Source: Fidelibacterota bacterium (lineage in GTDB: Bacteria > Fidelibacterota > UBA8477 > JABMPR01). Taken from it: a stretch of DNA of 43,707 bases. The first letter of the stretch is position 1. Each line of letters opens with the position of its first letter. The stretch covers positions 1 to 43,707 of the forward strand of contig JAIPJM010000021.1 in the NCBI GenBank assembly GCA_021734255.1, in the 5' to 3' direction. Both the position numbers and the translations under genes were made by a program. The notes under the pieces were generated by a model. It searched no databases. It saw only the letters and a list, made by a program, of their open reading frames with translations, and was not told the origin of the DNA. Shown one piece after another: positions 43,646 to 43,707 of the stretch.

Positions 43646-43707
43646 ATGCAGATACATTTCATTTCCCACAGTGCGTATCGTTTAGAATATCACATAGTAT
43701 GGGTATG
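43646..43707 (+). CDS. tnpA: IS200/IS605-family transposase TnpA, 5' part (cut by the window edge)
   Basis: Only 20 codons are inside the window. They contain SAYRLEYHIVWV, the standard N-terminal strand of the Y1 HUH transposase (pattern S.Y.L.YH.VW..KYR). The enzyme cuts and rejoins single-stranded ends at the hairpins. The ATG follows a GGAGGT seen at 43629-43634. The catalytic HUH and Tyr residues would lie beyond the edge, so integrity cannot be judged. Confidence 0.85.
   Translation, partial: MQIHFISHSAYRLEYHIVWV

Overview
The window is ordinary-looking bacterial chromosome, densely coded on both strands, from a Gram-negative, probably free-living bacterium. Signal peptides, lipoprotein signals, several outer-membrane beta-barrels and RND/MMPL permeases indicate two membranes. 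A DUF5916 barrel, a bacterial geranylgeranylglyceryl-phosphate synthase-like enzyme, split glycine decarboxylase, a TrmB regulator and GH57/GlgP glycogen enzymes together point to the FCB group. Candidatus Marinimicrobia (Neomarinimicrobiota) or a close relative is my best guess. That placement is inference from gene content and phrasing, not from a marker-gene search.

Layout. 1-11.4 kb: DAHP synthase, a CBM9/DUF5916 outer-membrane protein, a small HTH regulator, aspartyl-tRNA synthetase, a secreted M1 peptidase with a barrel-like C-terminus, and a TRAP-associated TatT lipoprotein. 10.5-18.8 kb (minus strand): a compact block of two MMPL permeases, a TetR regulator, a LolA-like periplasmic carrier, a DUF1302-like outer-membrane barrel and one uncharacterised protein. 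It reads as a trans-envelope lipid or hydrophobe export system. 18.9-25.7 kb: a TrmB-family sugar regulator, a GAPDH paralogue lacking the catalytic cysteine and translationally coupled to a normal GAPDH, then a GH57 glucanotransferase and a glucan phosphorylase. This is a glycogen/glycolysis module. 25.8-27.8 kb: three small lipoproteins, two of them tandem paralogues. 27.9-33 kb: efp-accB-accC, then gcvH-gcvPA-GGGP synthase. 33-34.2 kb: a heptamer tandem repeat, a XerC/D recombinase and a cluster of palindromes resembling REP elements. 34.2-41.7 kb: dGTPase, then a minus-strand run of M23 peptidase, rhomboid, cytidine deaminase, thymidine kinase, nucleoside transporter, adenylate kinase and CoaE, largely nucleoside salvage. 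41.8-43.7 kb: a small GT9-like protein, a DksA-type regulator, a zinc-ribbon protein, a DUF3467 protein, and the left end of an IS200/IS605-type insertion sequence cut by the window edge.

The observations most worth following are the cysteine-less GAPDH coupled to the active one (19808-21825) and the two-permease MMPL/LolA-like/barrel operon with its unknown last gene (10460-18758). Next come the ether-lipid-type enzyme overlapping gcvPA (32174-32917) and the two unrelated intergenic repeats flanking the Xer-type recombinase (32996-33077 and 34005-34096). No tRNA, rRNA, CRISPR array or obvious defence system was seen.
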